The notes under the pieces are model-generated. The model did not search any database. It worked only from the letters and a program-made list of their open reading frames with translations, and was not told where the DNA came from. 64,000 nt of DNA from Hyphomicrobiales bacterium (GTDB lineage Bacteria > Pseudomonadota > Alphaproteobacteria > Rhizobiales > Beijerinckiaceae): NCBI GenBank assembly GCA_027483505.1, contig JAIXUP010000073.1:1-64000 (forward strand), in the 5' to 3' direction. The translations under genes were made by a program, and so were the position numbers. Positions 36,251 through 45,256 of this stretch are shown piece after piece (position 1 is the stretch's first letter; every line of letters starts with the position of its first letter).

Positions 36251-37261
36251 TCAATCGCTTTTCGGCATGCGCGCCGAGCCGCGCACCACGAGCCGTGCGG
36301 GCAGGACCGCCGCACGGCGGCTGACCTCGCGCTGCTCCACCTGGTCGAGCAGGATCGTCACCGTTGCGTCCACCATGGCGGCCGAAGGCTGCGAGACGGT
36401 GGTCAGGTTGTAGCCGGCCCACCCGGCCTCAGGCACATCGTCATAGCCGACGATCGAGATGTCCTCGGGGATCCGCAGCCTGAGTTCGCCCCGCACCACG
36501 TCCATCACCGAGAAGGCCATGTGGTCGTTGGCGACGAACACCGCGTCAGGCCGGTCGCGCCCGCTGAGCAGGCCCCGCGCGGCCGCCGCCGCGCCCTCGA
36601 AGCTGTAGCCGCCGACGGCCCGGCCCGCCAGGGTCATGCCGCGCTCGGCCAACCCCTTGTAGAAGCCTGCCTCGCGGTCGCGGCTCGTCGACGAGTCCTC
36701 CTGCCCGGCGATGAAGGCGATCCGCCGGTGGCCGCCCGCGATCAGGAAATGGGCCAGTTGCCGCGCCCCCTCGATGTTGTCCGAGGTCACGCTCGATGTC
36801 GGCGAAGAGGGCACATAGCGGTTGAACATGACCACGGGCGTGCCGGTGTCGGCGCATTCGCGCGCGAGGCTGGATGACAGCGTCGCCGACGCCATCACGA
36901 TGCCCTCGACCTGATACTGCAGCATCTTCTGCACGACCTGGTCCTGATTGCCTGTGTCGGTCATGAACAGCAGCACCTGGTAGCCCCGCTCCTGCAGGGC
37001 GCGCGACATTTGCTCCAGAACGACCGGATAGAACTGGTTGTCGAGATAGGCGACCATGATGGCGATCAGCCGGGAGCGGCCGCTGATCATCGCCCTTGCG
37101 ATGACGTTGGGCCGGTATCCCAGCGTCTTGGCGGCTTCCAGCACGCGTGCGCGGGTCTCCTCCGACACGCTTCCGCCGGGCGAGAAAGTGCGGCTCACGG
37201 CGGACTGCGATACGTTCGCGAGACGCGCCACGTCGCCGGAAGTGACGGAATGCTTGTTCAT
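36251..37261 (-). CDS. LacI-family transcriptional regulator
   Basis: 336 residues. N-terminal HTH VTSGDVARLANVSQSAVSRTF, the hinge region ARAMISGRSRLIAIMV, then a periplasmic-binding-protein-like effector domain with ending DISIVGYDDVPEAGWAGYNLTTVSQP. The start at 37261 gives the usual short N-terminus before the HTH. It lies between a SnoaL-like gene and the divergent AroE-like gene, and is the only regulator in the island, so it is the best candidate for control of the two operator-bearing operons. Effector unknown. Confidence 0.95.
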   Translation of the reverse strand: MNKHSVTSGDVARLANVSQSAVSRTFSPGGSVSEETRARVLEAAKTLGYRPNVIARAMISGRSRLIAIMVAYLDNQFYPVVLEQMSRALQERGYQVLLFMTDTGNQDQVVQKMLQYQVEGIVMASATLSSSLARECADTGTPVVMFNRYVPSSPTSSVTSDNIEGARQLAHFLIAGGHRRIAFIAGQEDSSTSRDREAGFYKGLAERGMTLAGRAVGGYSFEGAAAAARGLLSGRDRPDAVFVANDHMAFSVMDVVRGELRLRIPEDISIVGYDDVPEAGWAGYNLTTVSQPSAAMVDATVTILLDQVEQREVSRRAAVLPARLVVRGSARMPKSD

Positions 37262-37289
37262 GGTGCGAACTATTGCCGGGTTTGCGCGC

Positions 37290-37346
37290 CTGGTCCAGCC
37301 TGCGGCAAAGCACGGATGAAAATTGGCCATTGCTCAATTGGACCAA
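37290..37346. promoter_or_regulatory. lacI/aroE-like divergent promoter region with repeated dyads
   Basis: CTGGTCCAG (37290-37298) and TTGGACCAA (37338-37346) are both perfect 9-base dyads with the same TGGWCCA core. AATTGG also occurs twice, 15 bases apart (37321 and 37336). They lie in the 138-base gap between the divergent starts and may be binding sites. They do not resemble the CGTATGCAA sites. Confidence 0.3.
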
Positions 37347-37399
37347 ACAGTACATTTGATGGTGCTAAGGCTTTTCCCGGCTTGCCTCTGGAGACCGCC

Positions 37400-38236
37400 A
37401 TGCCGCTGAACGGCAACACCCAGTTGATCGCGCACGTCGGCTACCCGACATCGACCTTCAAGGCGCCGATGATCTACAATCCGTATTTCGACAGCGTCGG
37501 CCTCAATGCCTGCGTCGTGCCGATGGGCGTCCGGGACGCCGACTTCGCGGTGTCGCTGCCGGCGATCTTCCGCATGTCCAACGTGCTCGGCGCGCTGATC
37601 ACCATGCCGCACAAGATCAGCGTCATGGCCATGCTCGGATCGGTCTCGGACACCGCGGCGATTTCCGGCGCCTGCAACGCGGTGCGCCGCAGCGCGGACG
37701 GCAGGCTCGAAGGCGACATGTTCGATGGCGAGGGCTTCGTGCGCGGCATCCTGCGCAAGGGGCGCACTGTCGCCGGAGCCTCCGCCCTGGTGGTGGGGGC
37801 GGGCGGTGTCGGCTCGGCCATCGCGGCCTCCCTGGCCAAGGCGGGGCTGGGGCGGATCGGCCTGCATGACATCAACCCGGCGATGGCGGAGGCGCTGGCT
37901 GGCCGCCTGGCACGGCACTATCCGGGTCTGGCGGTCGGCACGGGCTCGAACGATCCGGCAGGCTTCGACATTGTCATCAACGCGACACCGCTCGGCATGG
38001 CCGCAGGCGACCCGATGCCCGTCGACATGGCGCGCGTCGCGCCGTCAAGCTTCGTCGGGGAGGTCGTCATGAAGCAGGCGAAGACCGCCTTCGTCATGGC
38101 TGCGGAAGCGCGGGGCTGCCAGGTGCAGCCGGGCATCGACATGTTGTTCGAACAGATTCCCGCCTATCTCGAATTCTTCGGGCTTCCGGCCACGACGCCC
38201 GAGACCCTCCGTTCGCTGGCGCAGATCAGCTACTGA
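37400..38236 (+). CDS. shikimate dehydrogenase-family protein (AroE-like) with altered substrate pocket
   Basis: 278 residues. Catalytic Lys is present in ITMPHKISV and Asp in DMFDGEGFVRGI, and the cofactor loop is LVVGAGGVGSAIAASLA. The substrate-binding start of AroE, GxPIxHSxSP, is replaced here by GYPTSTFKAPMIYN, losing both Ser that bind the shikimate carboxylate. A GGAG site precedes the ATG at 37400; the longer track frame runs into the lacI promoter. It is divergent from lacI and likely catabolic. Confidence 0.85.
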   Translation: MPLNGNTQLIAHVGYPTSTFKAPMIYNPYFDSVGLNACVVPMGVRDADFAVSLPAIFRMSNVLGALITMPHKISVMAMLGSVSDTAAISGACNAVRRSADGRLEGDMFDGEGFVRGILRKGRTVAGASALVVGAGGVGSAIAASLAKAGLGRIGLHDINPAMAEALAGRLARHYPGLAVGTGSNDPAGFDIVINATPLGMAAGDPMPVDMARVAPSSFVGEVVMKQAKTAFVMAAEARGCQVQPGIDMLFEQIPAYLEFFGLPATTPETLRSLAQISY

Positions 38237-38974
38237 TCAGGCCAGCTTGGCCTCCGGGTGCCGCGCGTTCCACTCCGCCGCATAGGCGGAGCAGCGCCGG
38301 TCCAGTTCCTTACGGTCCAGAACCCCGCCCGGCAGCAGCCGCGACGGCCCCGCCGCCTGGAACGGCACGTAGCGCTGGTGCGCCACCCGCCACAGCCGCC
38401 TGAGTTCAATCAGCGGGTCCGGATGATCGTCGACACGGATGTCGATCATCGGGAAGCTCTCTTCGCCCCAGATGCGGATCGCCGCCGACTGCCGACCGCG
38501 CTTGTCGCCGCCGGCCCGCTCGCCCGCTTCCAGCGCGGTGATCAGCCGGTCGTCGAAATCGAGCGCGGCGTTGTCGAGATAGCACGCCAGCGTGTCGGCC
38601 ACGACAGCGGGGCCGGAGAGCATGTTGCCGGCCACCGACACCAGCTTGGCGGCCTTCGAGCCACACCAGTCGACGCAGTCCTTGCCGGTGAAGACGGCGG
38701 TCTTGCCATCGCGGTCGATCATGTGCGCTTGCCGGAGGCCAGCACCGGGATCACCGGCCGTCACGATGGCCAGCGCCTCCTTCGCGCTGCGGCCCTCCTG
38801 CAGCAGGCGCAGGCCATCGACCCCGATGAAGGGGTTGACGAAGGACTGGGTCGCGATGGCGCCTACGCCCCCGCATCCGAACGGCACGCGTGCGCCGACT
38901 CCGAAGGCGCAGGTGGTGACCGCGACGGCAAAGCGCCCCGATTTGGCGTCTTTCGCGACAATGGACCAGGTCAT
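38237..38974 (-). CDS. DUF1028 domain-containing protein
   Basis: 245 residues. It has the Ntn-like start of DUF1028 (TWSIVAKDAKSGRFAVAVTTCAFGVG), then GGVGAIATQSFVNP and GRQSAAIRIWG. The family is often found beside peptide importers and gamma-glutamyltransferases; its activity is not established. It ends directly against the aroE-like stop (no intervening base) and is the last gene of the dpp/ggt operon, six bases after ggt. Confidence 0.9.
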   Translation of the reverse strand: MTWSIVAKDAKSGRFAVAVTTCAFGVGARVPFGCGGVGAIATQSFVNPFIGVDGLRLLQEGRSAKEALAIVTAGDPGAGLRQAHMIDRDGKTAVFTGKDCVDWCGSKAAKLVSVAGNMLSGPAVVADTLACYLDNAALDFDDRLITALEAGERAGGDKRGRQSAAIRIWGEESFPMIDIRVDDHPDPLIELRRLWRVAHQRYVPFQAAGPSRLLPGGVLDRKELDRRCSAYAAEWNARHPEAKLA

Positions 38975-38980
38975 GTTCTG

Positions 38981-40780
38981 TTATCTCCCGACAGCATAGG
39001 CCTGCATCAGCCTTGGTGTGGCGGCGGCCCGCAGGATTCCGTCGCTGCCGCGCTCCGCGGCGGTTGTCCGGCCGACCGTCCACGCGCCGGCGCGCTCGAC
39101 CGCGTGGCCCATGGCGCCCAGCGCCGTGATGGTGGCCTCGCCGACGCTCTCCTCGACCATCAGATGCCCGAGACGGGCCTCGCGCGGATAGAACGACGAC
39201 GGCGCATGGGCCGAATGGAACATCGGCAGGTCGATCGCTTCCTGCAGATTGAGGCCATGATGCACGCGCCTCAGGAACAGCGGCATCTGCCATTGGTCCT
39301 GCTGGTCGCCGCCCGGCGTGCCGAAGGCCAGCCTGGGCTCGCCGTTCTCGAAGGCCAGCGAGGGCGTCAGCGTGGTTCGCGGCCGCTTGCCCGGTTCGAG
39401 CGAGGCCGGAAGCCCTTCCGTCAGCCAGAACATCTGGGCGCGCGAGTTCAGCGCGAAGCCAAGCTCCGGAATGACCGGCGAGGATTGCAGCCAGCCGCCG
39501 GACGGCGTCGCCGACACCATGTTGCCTTCGTTGTCGATGACGTCGATATGGACCGTGTCGCCGCGCCGGTTGGCGGCCACCATGGATTGCATGGTCGGCT
39601 CGCCGACTGCGGCGCCGACGCTTTTCGTATGCCCGGGAAGGCGCAGTTCGGGCCACATCCGAGCCACCTGATCTTCAAAGCCGCGCACGATGCCTGGCTG
39701 CAACTCATGCGAGGCCTTGTCGCTGATCAGCTTGCGCCGTGTGGCGGCATAGGTTTCCGACAGCAGCGTCGCCATCGGCACATGCACGAAGTTCGGGTCG
39801 CCATAATAGGCCTCGCGGTCGGCAAAGGCGAGCTTCAGCGCCTCCACGACCAGATGGATGAAAGGCGCGCCCTGGGGGTCCATGCCTGACAGGTCATAGC
39901 CTTCCAGGATCTTCAGTGTCTGCAGGAAGAGCGGTCCCTGACCCCAGGGCCCCGTCTTGAACACCTCCCAGCCGTGATAGGTGACGGAGGCAGGCGCCTC
40001 GTAGGTGGCGCTCCATGTGGCCATGTCCTGGCCGGTCAACAGCCCCTTGTGGCGACGGCCCGACGAGTCCATCACGGCGGTGTTGCGGCAGAAGCGGTCG
40101 ATGGCCTCGGCCACGAAGCCCTGGCTCCAGCTCTTGCGGGCCGCCTCGATCTGGTGCTCGCGGCTGCCGCCCGCAGCCTCGGATTCGGACAGGATGCGGG
40201 TGTAGGTAGCGGCGAGGGCCGGGTTGCTGAACAGCGCCTTCGCCTTCGGCACATTGCCGCCGGGCATGAAGACCGCGGCCGATGTGGTCCACTCGGTCTC
40301 GAACAACTCCTTCATCGCCTTGATCTGGTCTGACACGCGCGGCAGCATCGGATGGCCGTTGAGCGCGTAACCGATGGCGGGCGACAGGACCTCCCTCAGA
40401 CTGAGGCGGCCATGATCGCGCAGCATGATCATCCAGCCGTCGAATGCGCCCGGCACGACGGTCGCCAGCAGGCCCGACCCCGGCACGAGATCGAGCCCGA
40501 GCGCCTTGTAGGCGGCGATCGTCGCCGCCTGCGGGGAGGGGCCCTGCGCGCACAGGACCTCGACCTTTCGCGATCTGGCCGAATAGAACACCGCAGGCAT
40601 GTCGCCGGAGGGACCGACCAGATGCGGCTCGACGATCTGCAGCACGAAGGCGGCCGCGATGCAGGCGTCAAAGGCGTTGCCGCCCTTTTCCAGCATCGCC
40701 ATGCCGGTGGCGGACGCCATCCAGTGCGTCGAGGTGACGACACCGAAAGTGCCGAGGATTTCGGGCCGCGTGGTGAACAT
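38981..40780 (-). CDS. gamma-glutamyltransferase-family protein
   Basis: 599 residues, an Ntn-hydrolase that matures by self-cleavage before a Thr. The small-subunit start is probably the Thr in RRGDTVHIDVID (about residue 400), followed by GNMVSATPSGGW and the late GGDQQDQWQMPLFLR. The large-subunit start has EKGGNAFDACIAAAFVLQIVEPHLVGPSGD. No signal peptide is obvious, so it may be cytoplasmic. Context with a peptide importer suggests hydrolysis of imported gamma-glutamyl compounds. Confidence 0.9.
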   Translation of the reverse strand: MFTTRPEILGTFGVVTSTHWMASATGMAMLEKGGNAFDACIAAAFVLQIVEPHLVGPSGDMPAVFYSARSRKVEVLCAQGPSPQAATIAAYKALGLDLVPGSGLLATVVPGAFDGWMIMLRDHGRLSLREVLSPAIGYALNGHPMLPRVSDQIKAMKELFETEWTTSAAVFMPGGNVPKAKALFSNPALAATYTRILSESEAAGGSREHQIEAARKSWSQGFVAEAIDRFCRNTAVMDSSGRRHKGLLTGQDMATWSATYEAPASVTYHGWEVFKTGPWGQGPLFLQTLKILEGYDLSGMDPQGAPFIHLVVEALKLAFADREAYYGDPNFVHVPMATLLSETYAATRRKLISDKASHELQPGIVRGFEDQVARMWPELRLPGHTKSVGAAVGEPTMQSMVAANRRGDTVHIDVIDNEGNMVSATPSGGWLQSSPVIPELGFALNSRAQMFWLTEGLPASLEPGKRPRTTLTPSLAFENGEPRLAFGTPGGDQQDQWQMPLFLRRVHHGLNLQEAIDLPMFHSAHAPSSFYPREARLGHLMVEESVGEATITALGAMGHAVERAGAWTVGRTTAAERGSDGILRAAATPRLMQAYAVGR

Positions 40781-40785
40781 CTAAG

Positions 40786-41661
40786 TCAGCTTTCCTTGGG
40801 ATCGAGCGCATCCCTCAGCCCGTCGCCGAGGATGTTGAAGCCGATGACGACGAGACAGATGGCGATGCCGGGCGAGATCGACATCCAGGGCGCCTGCTCC
40901 ATGAAGTTCTTGGCAGTGTTCAGCATCGAACCCCAGGAGGCCTGTGGGGGCTGCTGGCCCAGCCCGAGGAAGGACAGGGAGGCTTCCAGAATGATCGCCT
41001 GCGCCATGAACAATGAGCACTGCACGAGGATCGGCGGCAAGGTGTTCGGCGCCAGATGCGCGATGAGGATGCGGGCATCCTTGACGCCAACGGCCCGCGC
41101 GCCCTCGATATAGTCTTCGGCCTTGACCGAGATGGCTTGCCCGCGCGCCAGGCGGATGAAGATCGGCACCGCCGACAGTCCGATCGCGATCATCGCATTG
41201 GTCAGGGATGGCCCGAGAATGGCGGCGAAGGCGATGGCGAGGATGAGGAAGGGGCAGGCCAGCAGGGCGTCGGTGACGCGGCTGACGATCATGTCGAACC
41301 AGCCGCCATACCAGCCGGAGGCGAGGCCGAGCGGCACGCCGATTGCCACCGCGATCAGCACCGAGACCACCCCGGCCATGAGTGACGCCTGCGCGCCGTA
41401 AAGCAGTCGGGAGAGGATATCGCGGCCGATCTCGTCCGTGCCGAGCCAGTAGAGCGCCGAGGGTGGTTTGCGGATCAGCAGGAAGTTTGTCTTGTTGGGA
41501 TCGAACGGCGCGATCAGCGGCGCCAGGATGGCCATGAGCACGAACACGGTGACGATCGAGCCACCGATCCAGGCCGAGCGGCTGCGCTTCAGCTTGCCCC
41601 AGACGCGGCTTTCGGGCGGCGGCAGCAGGTCGGCGGCGGGCGCGGTTGCAGCAGTGGTCAT
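40786..41661 (-). CDS. peptide-type ABC transporter permease, DppC family
   Basis: 291 residues, six membrane segments. An N-terminal cytoplasmic region ends at RSRSAWIGGSIVTVFVLMAILAPLIAPFDPN, then LGTDEIGRDILSRLLYGAQASL and the loop EDYIEGARAVGVKDARILIAHLAPN. The start at 41661 overlaps the dppB-like stop. Standard DppC layout. Confidence 0.95.
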   Translation of the reverse strand: MTTAATAPAADLLPPPESRVWGKLKRSRSAWIGGSIVTVFVLMAILAPLIAPFDPNKTNFLLIRKPPSALYWLGTDEIGRDILSRLLYGAQASLMAGVVSVLIAVAIGVPLGLASGWYGGWFDMIVSRVTDALLACPFLILAIAFAAILGPSLTNAMIAIGLSAVPIFIRLARGQAISVKAEDYIEGARAVGVKDARILIAHLAPNTLPPILVQCSLFMAQAIILEASLSFLGLGQQPPQASWGSMLNTAKNFMEQAPWMSISPGIAICLVVIGFNILGDGLRDALDPKES

Positions 41662-42605
41662 CAGCGCCCCCTCAGCCGGGGATTGACGAGAATGTAGAGC
41701 ATGTCGGCGAGCAGGTTCATGCCGATGAAGCCAATGGCGGTGCACAGGACAACGCCCTGCACGACACCGTAGTCGCGGTTGAACACGGCGTCCACGATCA
41801 GCTTGCCGAAGCCCGGAATGGTGAAGACCTGCTCGGTCAGCACGGCACCGGCGAGCAACTCGCCGAACAGGATGGTCGAAAGGGTGATCACCGGGATCAG
41901 CGCGTTGCGCAGCGCATGCTTGTTGATCACGACATTCTCGGACAGCCCCTTGGCGCGCGCGGTGCGGACGTAATCGGAGCGGAGCACCTCCAGCATGGCG
42001 GAGCGGGTGTGGCGCATGATGAAGGCCGCAAGCCCGGTGCCCAGCACGATGGCCGGCATGGCCAGCGTCTCCAGCGCGCCGAGCGGATCGGAGAAGAAGG
42101 GCACATAGCCCGAGGCCGGAAGCCAGCGCAGTTCGACGGCGAAGACCAGGATCATCACGATCCCGAGCCAGAAGTTCGGGATCGACAGCCCTGACAGCGC
42201 CACCGCGCTGGCCGTGTAGTCGACCACGGTGCCCTTGCGGATGGCGGCGATGATGCCGGCCGGCAAGCCGATGGCCAGCGCCACGATCATCGAGGCCGCC
42301 GCAAGCTGGATGGTGACGGGGAGCTTCTGCAGGATCAGCCCCAGCACCGGTTCGCCGGTCCGGAGCGAACGCCCGAATTCCCCCTGCATGACCTGCCCGA
42401 GCCAGGCGAAGTACTGCACGATGATCGGGTCGTTCATCCGGTAGATCTCACGCAGGCGCGCGATGATCTCCGGATCACGCTCCTCGCCCGCGATGACGAG
42501 GAATGGGTCGCCCGGCAGGGCGTGCTGAAGGGCGAAGACGAACAGCGACACGATGAACAGTGTCGGGATCGCCACCAGCACGCGGTTGAGGATCAGCTTC
42601 AGCAT
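41661..42605 (-). CDS. peptide-type ABC transporter permease, DppB family
   Basis: 314 residues, six membrane segments starting ILNRVLVAIPTLFIVSLFVFALQHALPGDP. The conserved loop is SDYVRTARAKGLSENVVINKHALRNALIPVIT. It shares an ATGA overlap with the DppC-type gene and starts 28 bases after the receptor stop. Confidence 0.95.
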   Translation of the reverse strand: MLKLILNRVLVAIPTLFIVSLFVFALQHALPGDPFLVIAGEERDPEIIARLREIYRMNDPIIVQYFAWLGQVMQGEFGRSLRTGEPVLGLILQKLPVTIQLAAASMIVALAIGLPAGIIAAIRKGTVVDYTASAVALSGLSIPNFWLGIVMILVFAVELRWLPASGYVPFFSDPLGALETLAMPAIVLGTGLAAFIMRHTRSAMLEVLRSDYVRTARAKGLSENVVINKHALRNALIPVITLSTILFGELLAGAVLTEQVFTIPGFGKLIVDAVFNRDYGVVQGVVLCTAIGFIGMNLLADMLYILVNPRLRGR

Positions 42606-42633
42606 GGAAGCGCCGGACGACCAGTCATGCCGA

Positions 42634-44166
42634 TCACTGCCGCTTCATTCCAGCCAGCCGGATCATGCCGTCCGGATGCAGCTGGAAGCCGGAAATGCGC
42701 GCCGAAGTCGCATAGTACCAGGGCTGGTTGTAGAGATACAGGACGGGCATCTCGTCATTGGCGATGGTCTGCGCGGCGTCATAGAGCTTCTTGCGCTCTT
42801 CGGGCGCGTAGACCGCGCGTGCAGCGTTCAGAAGCCGATCGACTTCAGGGTTGCTGTACTTGCCGTCGTTCTGGCCGCCGCCGGTGGTCCAGAACGGGTG
42901 GACGTTGCCGTCCGGATCGATGCGGCCCGACCAGCCGACGCGGCTGATCTGGAAGCGGCCCTGCTGCTGGTCGCGAAGCTGGGTCGCGAACTCCATCGAG
43001 CGCAGCGACAGGTCGAAGCCGGCTTCCTGCACCATGGCCTGGATCATTTGCCCAAGCTGGGCGTCGACCGGGTTGTTGGTGATCATCATTTCAAGCTTCA
43101 GCGGCGTGGTGACGCCCGCCTCGCGCAGCAGGGCGCGGGCCTTGGCGACATCGCGCGGCGTGGCCGGCAGGTCCTTCCGGAAATAGGGGCTCGACGGCGG
43201 GAAAGCCTGCATCGTCGGGGTATGGGTGCCCTCGAACACGACCTGGTTCAGCACAGCCCGGTCGATCGCCCAGGAGAAGGCCTGGCGCACGCGCTTGTCC
43301 TTGCCGAAAGGCGTGTTCGCCGCGTCGCCATTGTTCAGGTTGAGGGTCGCGCCCTGATAACCGAGGCCTGGCGTGAAGATGACGCGGAGGCTGCGGTCGG
43401 CCTGCGCCGACTTCACGTCCGTCGCGGCAAGCCTTTCGATCATGTCGAGTTCGCCCGAACGCAGATTGGCGAGACGGACGGTGGTGTCGGGGATCGAGCG
43501 GTAGATCACGCGGTCGAAGCTGTAGTTCGCCGCTTCCCAGTGATCGGCGAACTTCTCCAGCACGATGCGGTCGTTCTGGACACGTTCGACGAAGCGGTAG
43601 GGCCCGGTGCAGACCGGCCGCGCGCCGACATCGCCGGCGAATGTCGCCGGGGACAGCATCATGCCCGCGCGGTCCGCCAGCTGGCTGAGCAAGGTCGCAT
43701 CGCGCTGCTTGAGTTTGATGGCGATGGTGAGCGGATCGATGACCTCAACGCTGTCGACGGTCGCCAGTTCGGAGCGGCGCAGCGATTCAGGGAGCGTGCG
43801 GGCGCGGTCAAGATTGGCCTTGGCCGAGGCGGCATCGAAAGCCGTGCCATCATGAAACTTGACGCCGGCCCTGAGCTTGATCGTGGCGGTCAGCCCGTCG
43901 GCGGAAAAGCCCCACTCCGTGGCGAGGCGCGGGATCAATTGCAGATCGGCGCTGGCGTCGAACAGCTTGTCGCACAGGCCCTTGAAGACGATGCGGCCGA
44001 CGAAGGTGCGCGCCCGGTGCGGGTCGAGCATGTCGGGGTCTTCCTGCAGGCCGATACGCAGCACCGACTGCTGCGCCTGCGAAGGCGTGAGCGCGGCGCT
44101 GCCGACAAGCAGCGCAAACGTGGCGGCTGCCCCGAGCGCCACCCTGGAAAGACTGGACATGTTCAT
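42634..44166 (-). CDS. peptide-type ABC transporter solute-binding protein, family 5
   Basis: About 510 residues. Signal peptide MNMSSLSRVALGAAATFALLVGSAALTPSQAQ, then VLRIGLQEDPDMLDPHRA, IKLRAGVKFHDGTAFDA and VCTGPYRFVER. GAGGAGAC stands before the ATG at 44166. It lies between the ATPase and permease genes of the same operon, so it is the receptor of this importer. Confidence 0.95.
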   Translation of the reverse strand: MNMSSLSRVALGAAATFALLVGSAALTPSQAQQSVLRIGLQEDPDMLDPHRARTFVGRIVFKGLCDKLFDASADLQLIPRLATEWGFSADGLTATIKLRAGVKFHDGTAFDAASAKANLDRARTLPESLRRSELATVDSVEVIDPLTIAIKLKQRDATLLSQLADRAGMMLSPATFAGDVGARPVCTGPYRFVERVQNDRIVLEKFADHWEAANYSFDRVIYRSIPDTTVRLANLRSGELDMIERLAATDVKSAQADRSLRVIFTPGLGYQGATLNLNNGDAANTPFGKDKRVRQAFSWAIDRAVLNQVVFEGTHTPTMQAFPPSSPYFRKDLPATPRDVAKARALLREAGVTTPLKLEMMITNNPVDAQLGQMIQAMVQEAGFDLSLRSMEFATQLRDQQQGRFQISRVGWSGRIDPDGNVHPFWTTGGGQNDGKYSNPEVDRLLNAARAVYAPEERKKLYDAAQTIANDEMPVLYLYNQPWYYATSARISGFQLHPDGMIRLAGMKRQ

Positions 44167-44191
44167 GATCGTCTCCTCTGACATTGAAACT

Positions 44192-45256
44192 CTAAGCTGG
44201 CTTGTCTGCGCTGGCTTGTGCAAAAAGCGCAATGCGGCGTTGGCGCACGGCGCTGGGGTCGAAGGCCGGAAGCACATCCCGGGCCGAAAGCTCGGCAGCG
44301 CGATGGCAGGCCACGCTTTGGTCGGGCCCGATCGCGGCAAGCGCCGGCTTTTGCTCCCGGCAGATGACGATGGCATGGGGGCAGCGGGTATGAAAGCGGC
44401 AACCGGACGGCGGATTGCTGGGCGACGGCGGATCACCGTCGAGCAGCGGCGTGTCGCGCCGCATGGACGGGTCCTGCGCCGGGATCGCCAGCATCAGGGC
44501 GCGGGTGTAGGGATGGGCGGGGCTCTCGAACAGGGTCTCGACAGCCGCAAGTTCGACGATCTCGCCGAGATACATCACCGCGACCCGGTCGGCGGTGTGC
44601 CGCACGACGCCGAGGTCATGCGACACCAGCAGCACGGTCAGGTCGAGTTCCTCCTTGAGGTCCTCCAGCAGGTTGATGATCTGCGCGCGGATCGAGACAT
44701 CGAGCGCCGAGACCGGCTCGTCGCCCAGCAGAAGCTTCGGCCGTGACGCGAGGGCCCGGGCAATCCCGATGCGCTGGCGCTGGCCGCCGGAAAACTCGTG
44801 CGGATAGCGCCGCGCATGTTCCGGCAACAGCCCGACCAGCCGCAGCATGCGGTCGATTTCCACCTGCACGGCGGCGCCCGTCGCCAGATCATGGGTCCGG
44901 ATCGGTTCCTCGATCAGCTCGCCCACCGTCATGCGCGGGTTGAGCGAGGAGAACGGGTCCTGAAACACGATCTGCATGTCGCGCCTGAGCCGCCGCAGCG
45001 CCTCGGGTGACGCAGCAGTCACATCCGTTCCGTCAAACATCACCTGGCCGGCGTTCGGCTCGATCAGCCTGAGCAGCAGCCGCGCGAGCGTCGACTTGCC
45101 GCAGCCGGATTCGCCAACGATCGCGAACGTTTCGCCGCGCCGGATCTCCAGCGAGACCCCGTCAACGGCCCTGACGAGCGGCTCGCGCCTGAACAAGCTG
45201 CGCTGGCCGCCAAAATGCTTGGTCACATCGCGGGCGCTGAGGATCACGTCGCTCAT
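44192..45256 (-). CDS. peptide-type ABC transporter ATPase, DppF family
   Basis: 354 residues. Walker [18 protein letters not shown], signature [16 protein letters not shown], Walker [13 protein letters not shown], and the C-terminal oligopeptide-importer region with [18 protein letters not shown]. Its ATG overlaps the stop of the DppD-type gene. Pairs with DppD. Confidence 0.95.
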   Translation of the reverse strand: MSDVILSARDVTKHFGGQRSLFRREPLVRAVDGVSLEIRRGETFAIVGESGCGKSTLARLLLRLIEPNAGQVMFDGTDVTAASPEALRRLRRDMQIVFQDPFSSLNPRMTVGELIEEPIRTHDLATGAAVQVEIDRMLRLVGLLPEHARRYPHEFSGGQRQRIGIARALASRPKLLLGDEPVSALDVSIRAQIINLLEDLKEELDLTVLLVSHDLGVVRHTADRVAVMYLGEIVELAAVETLFESPAHPYTRALMLAIPAQDPSMRRDTPLLDGDPPSPSNPPSGCRFHTRCPHAIVICREQKPALAAIGPDQSVACHRAAELSARDVLPAFDPSAVRQRRIALFAQASADKPA

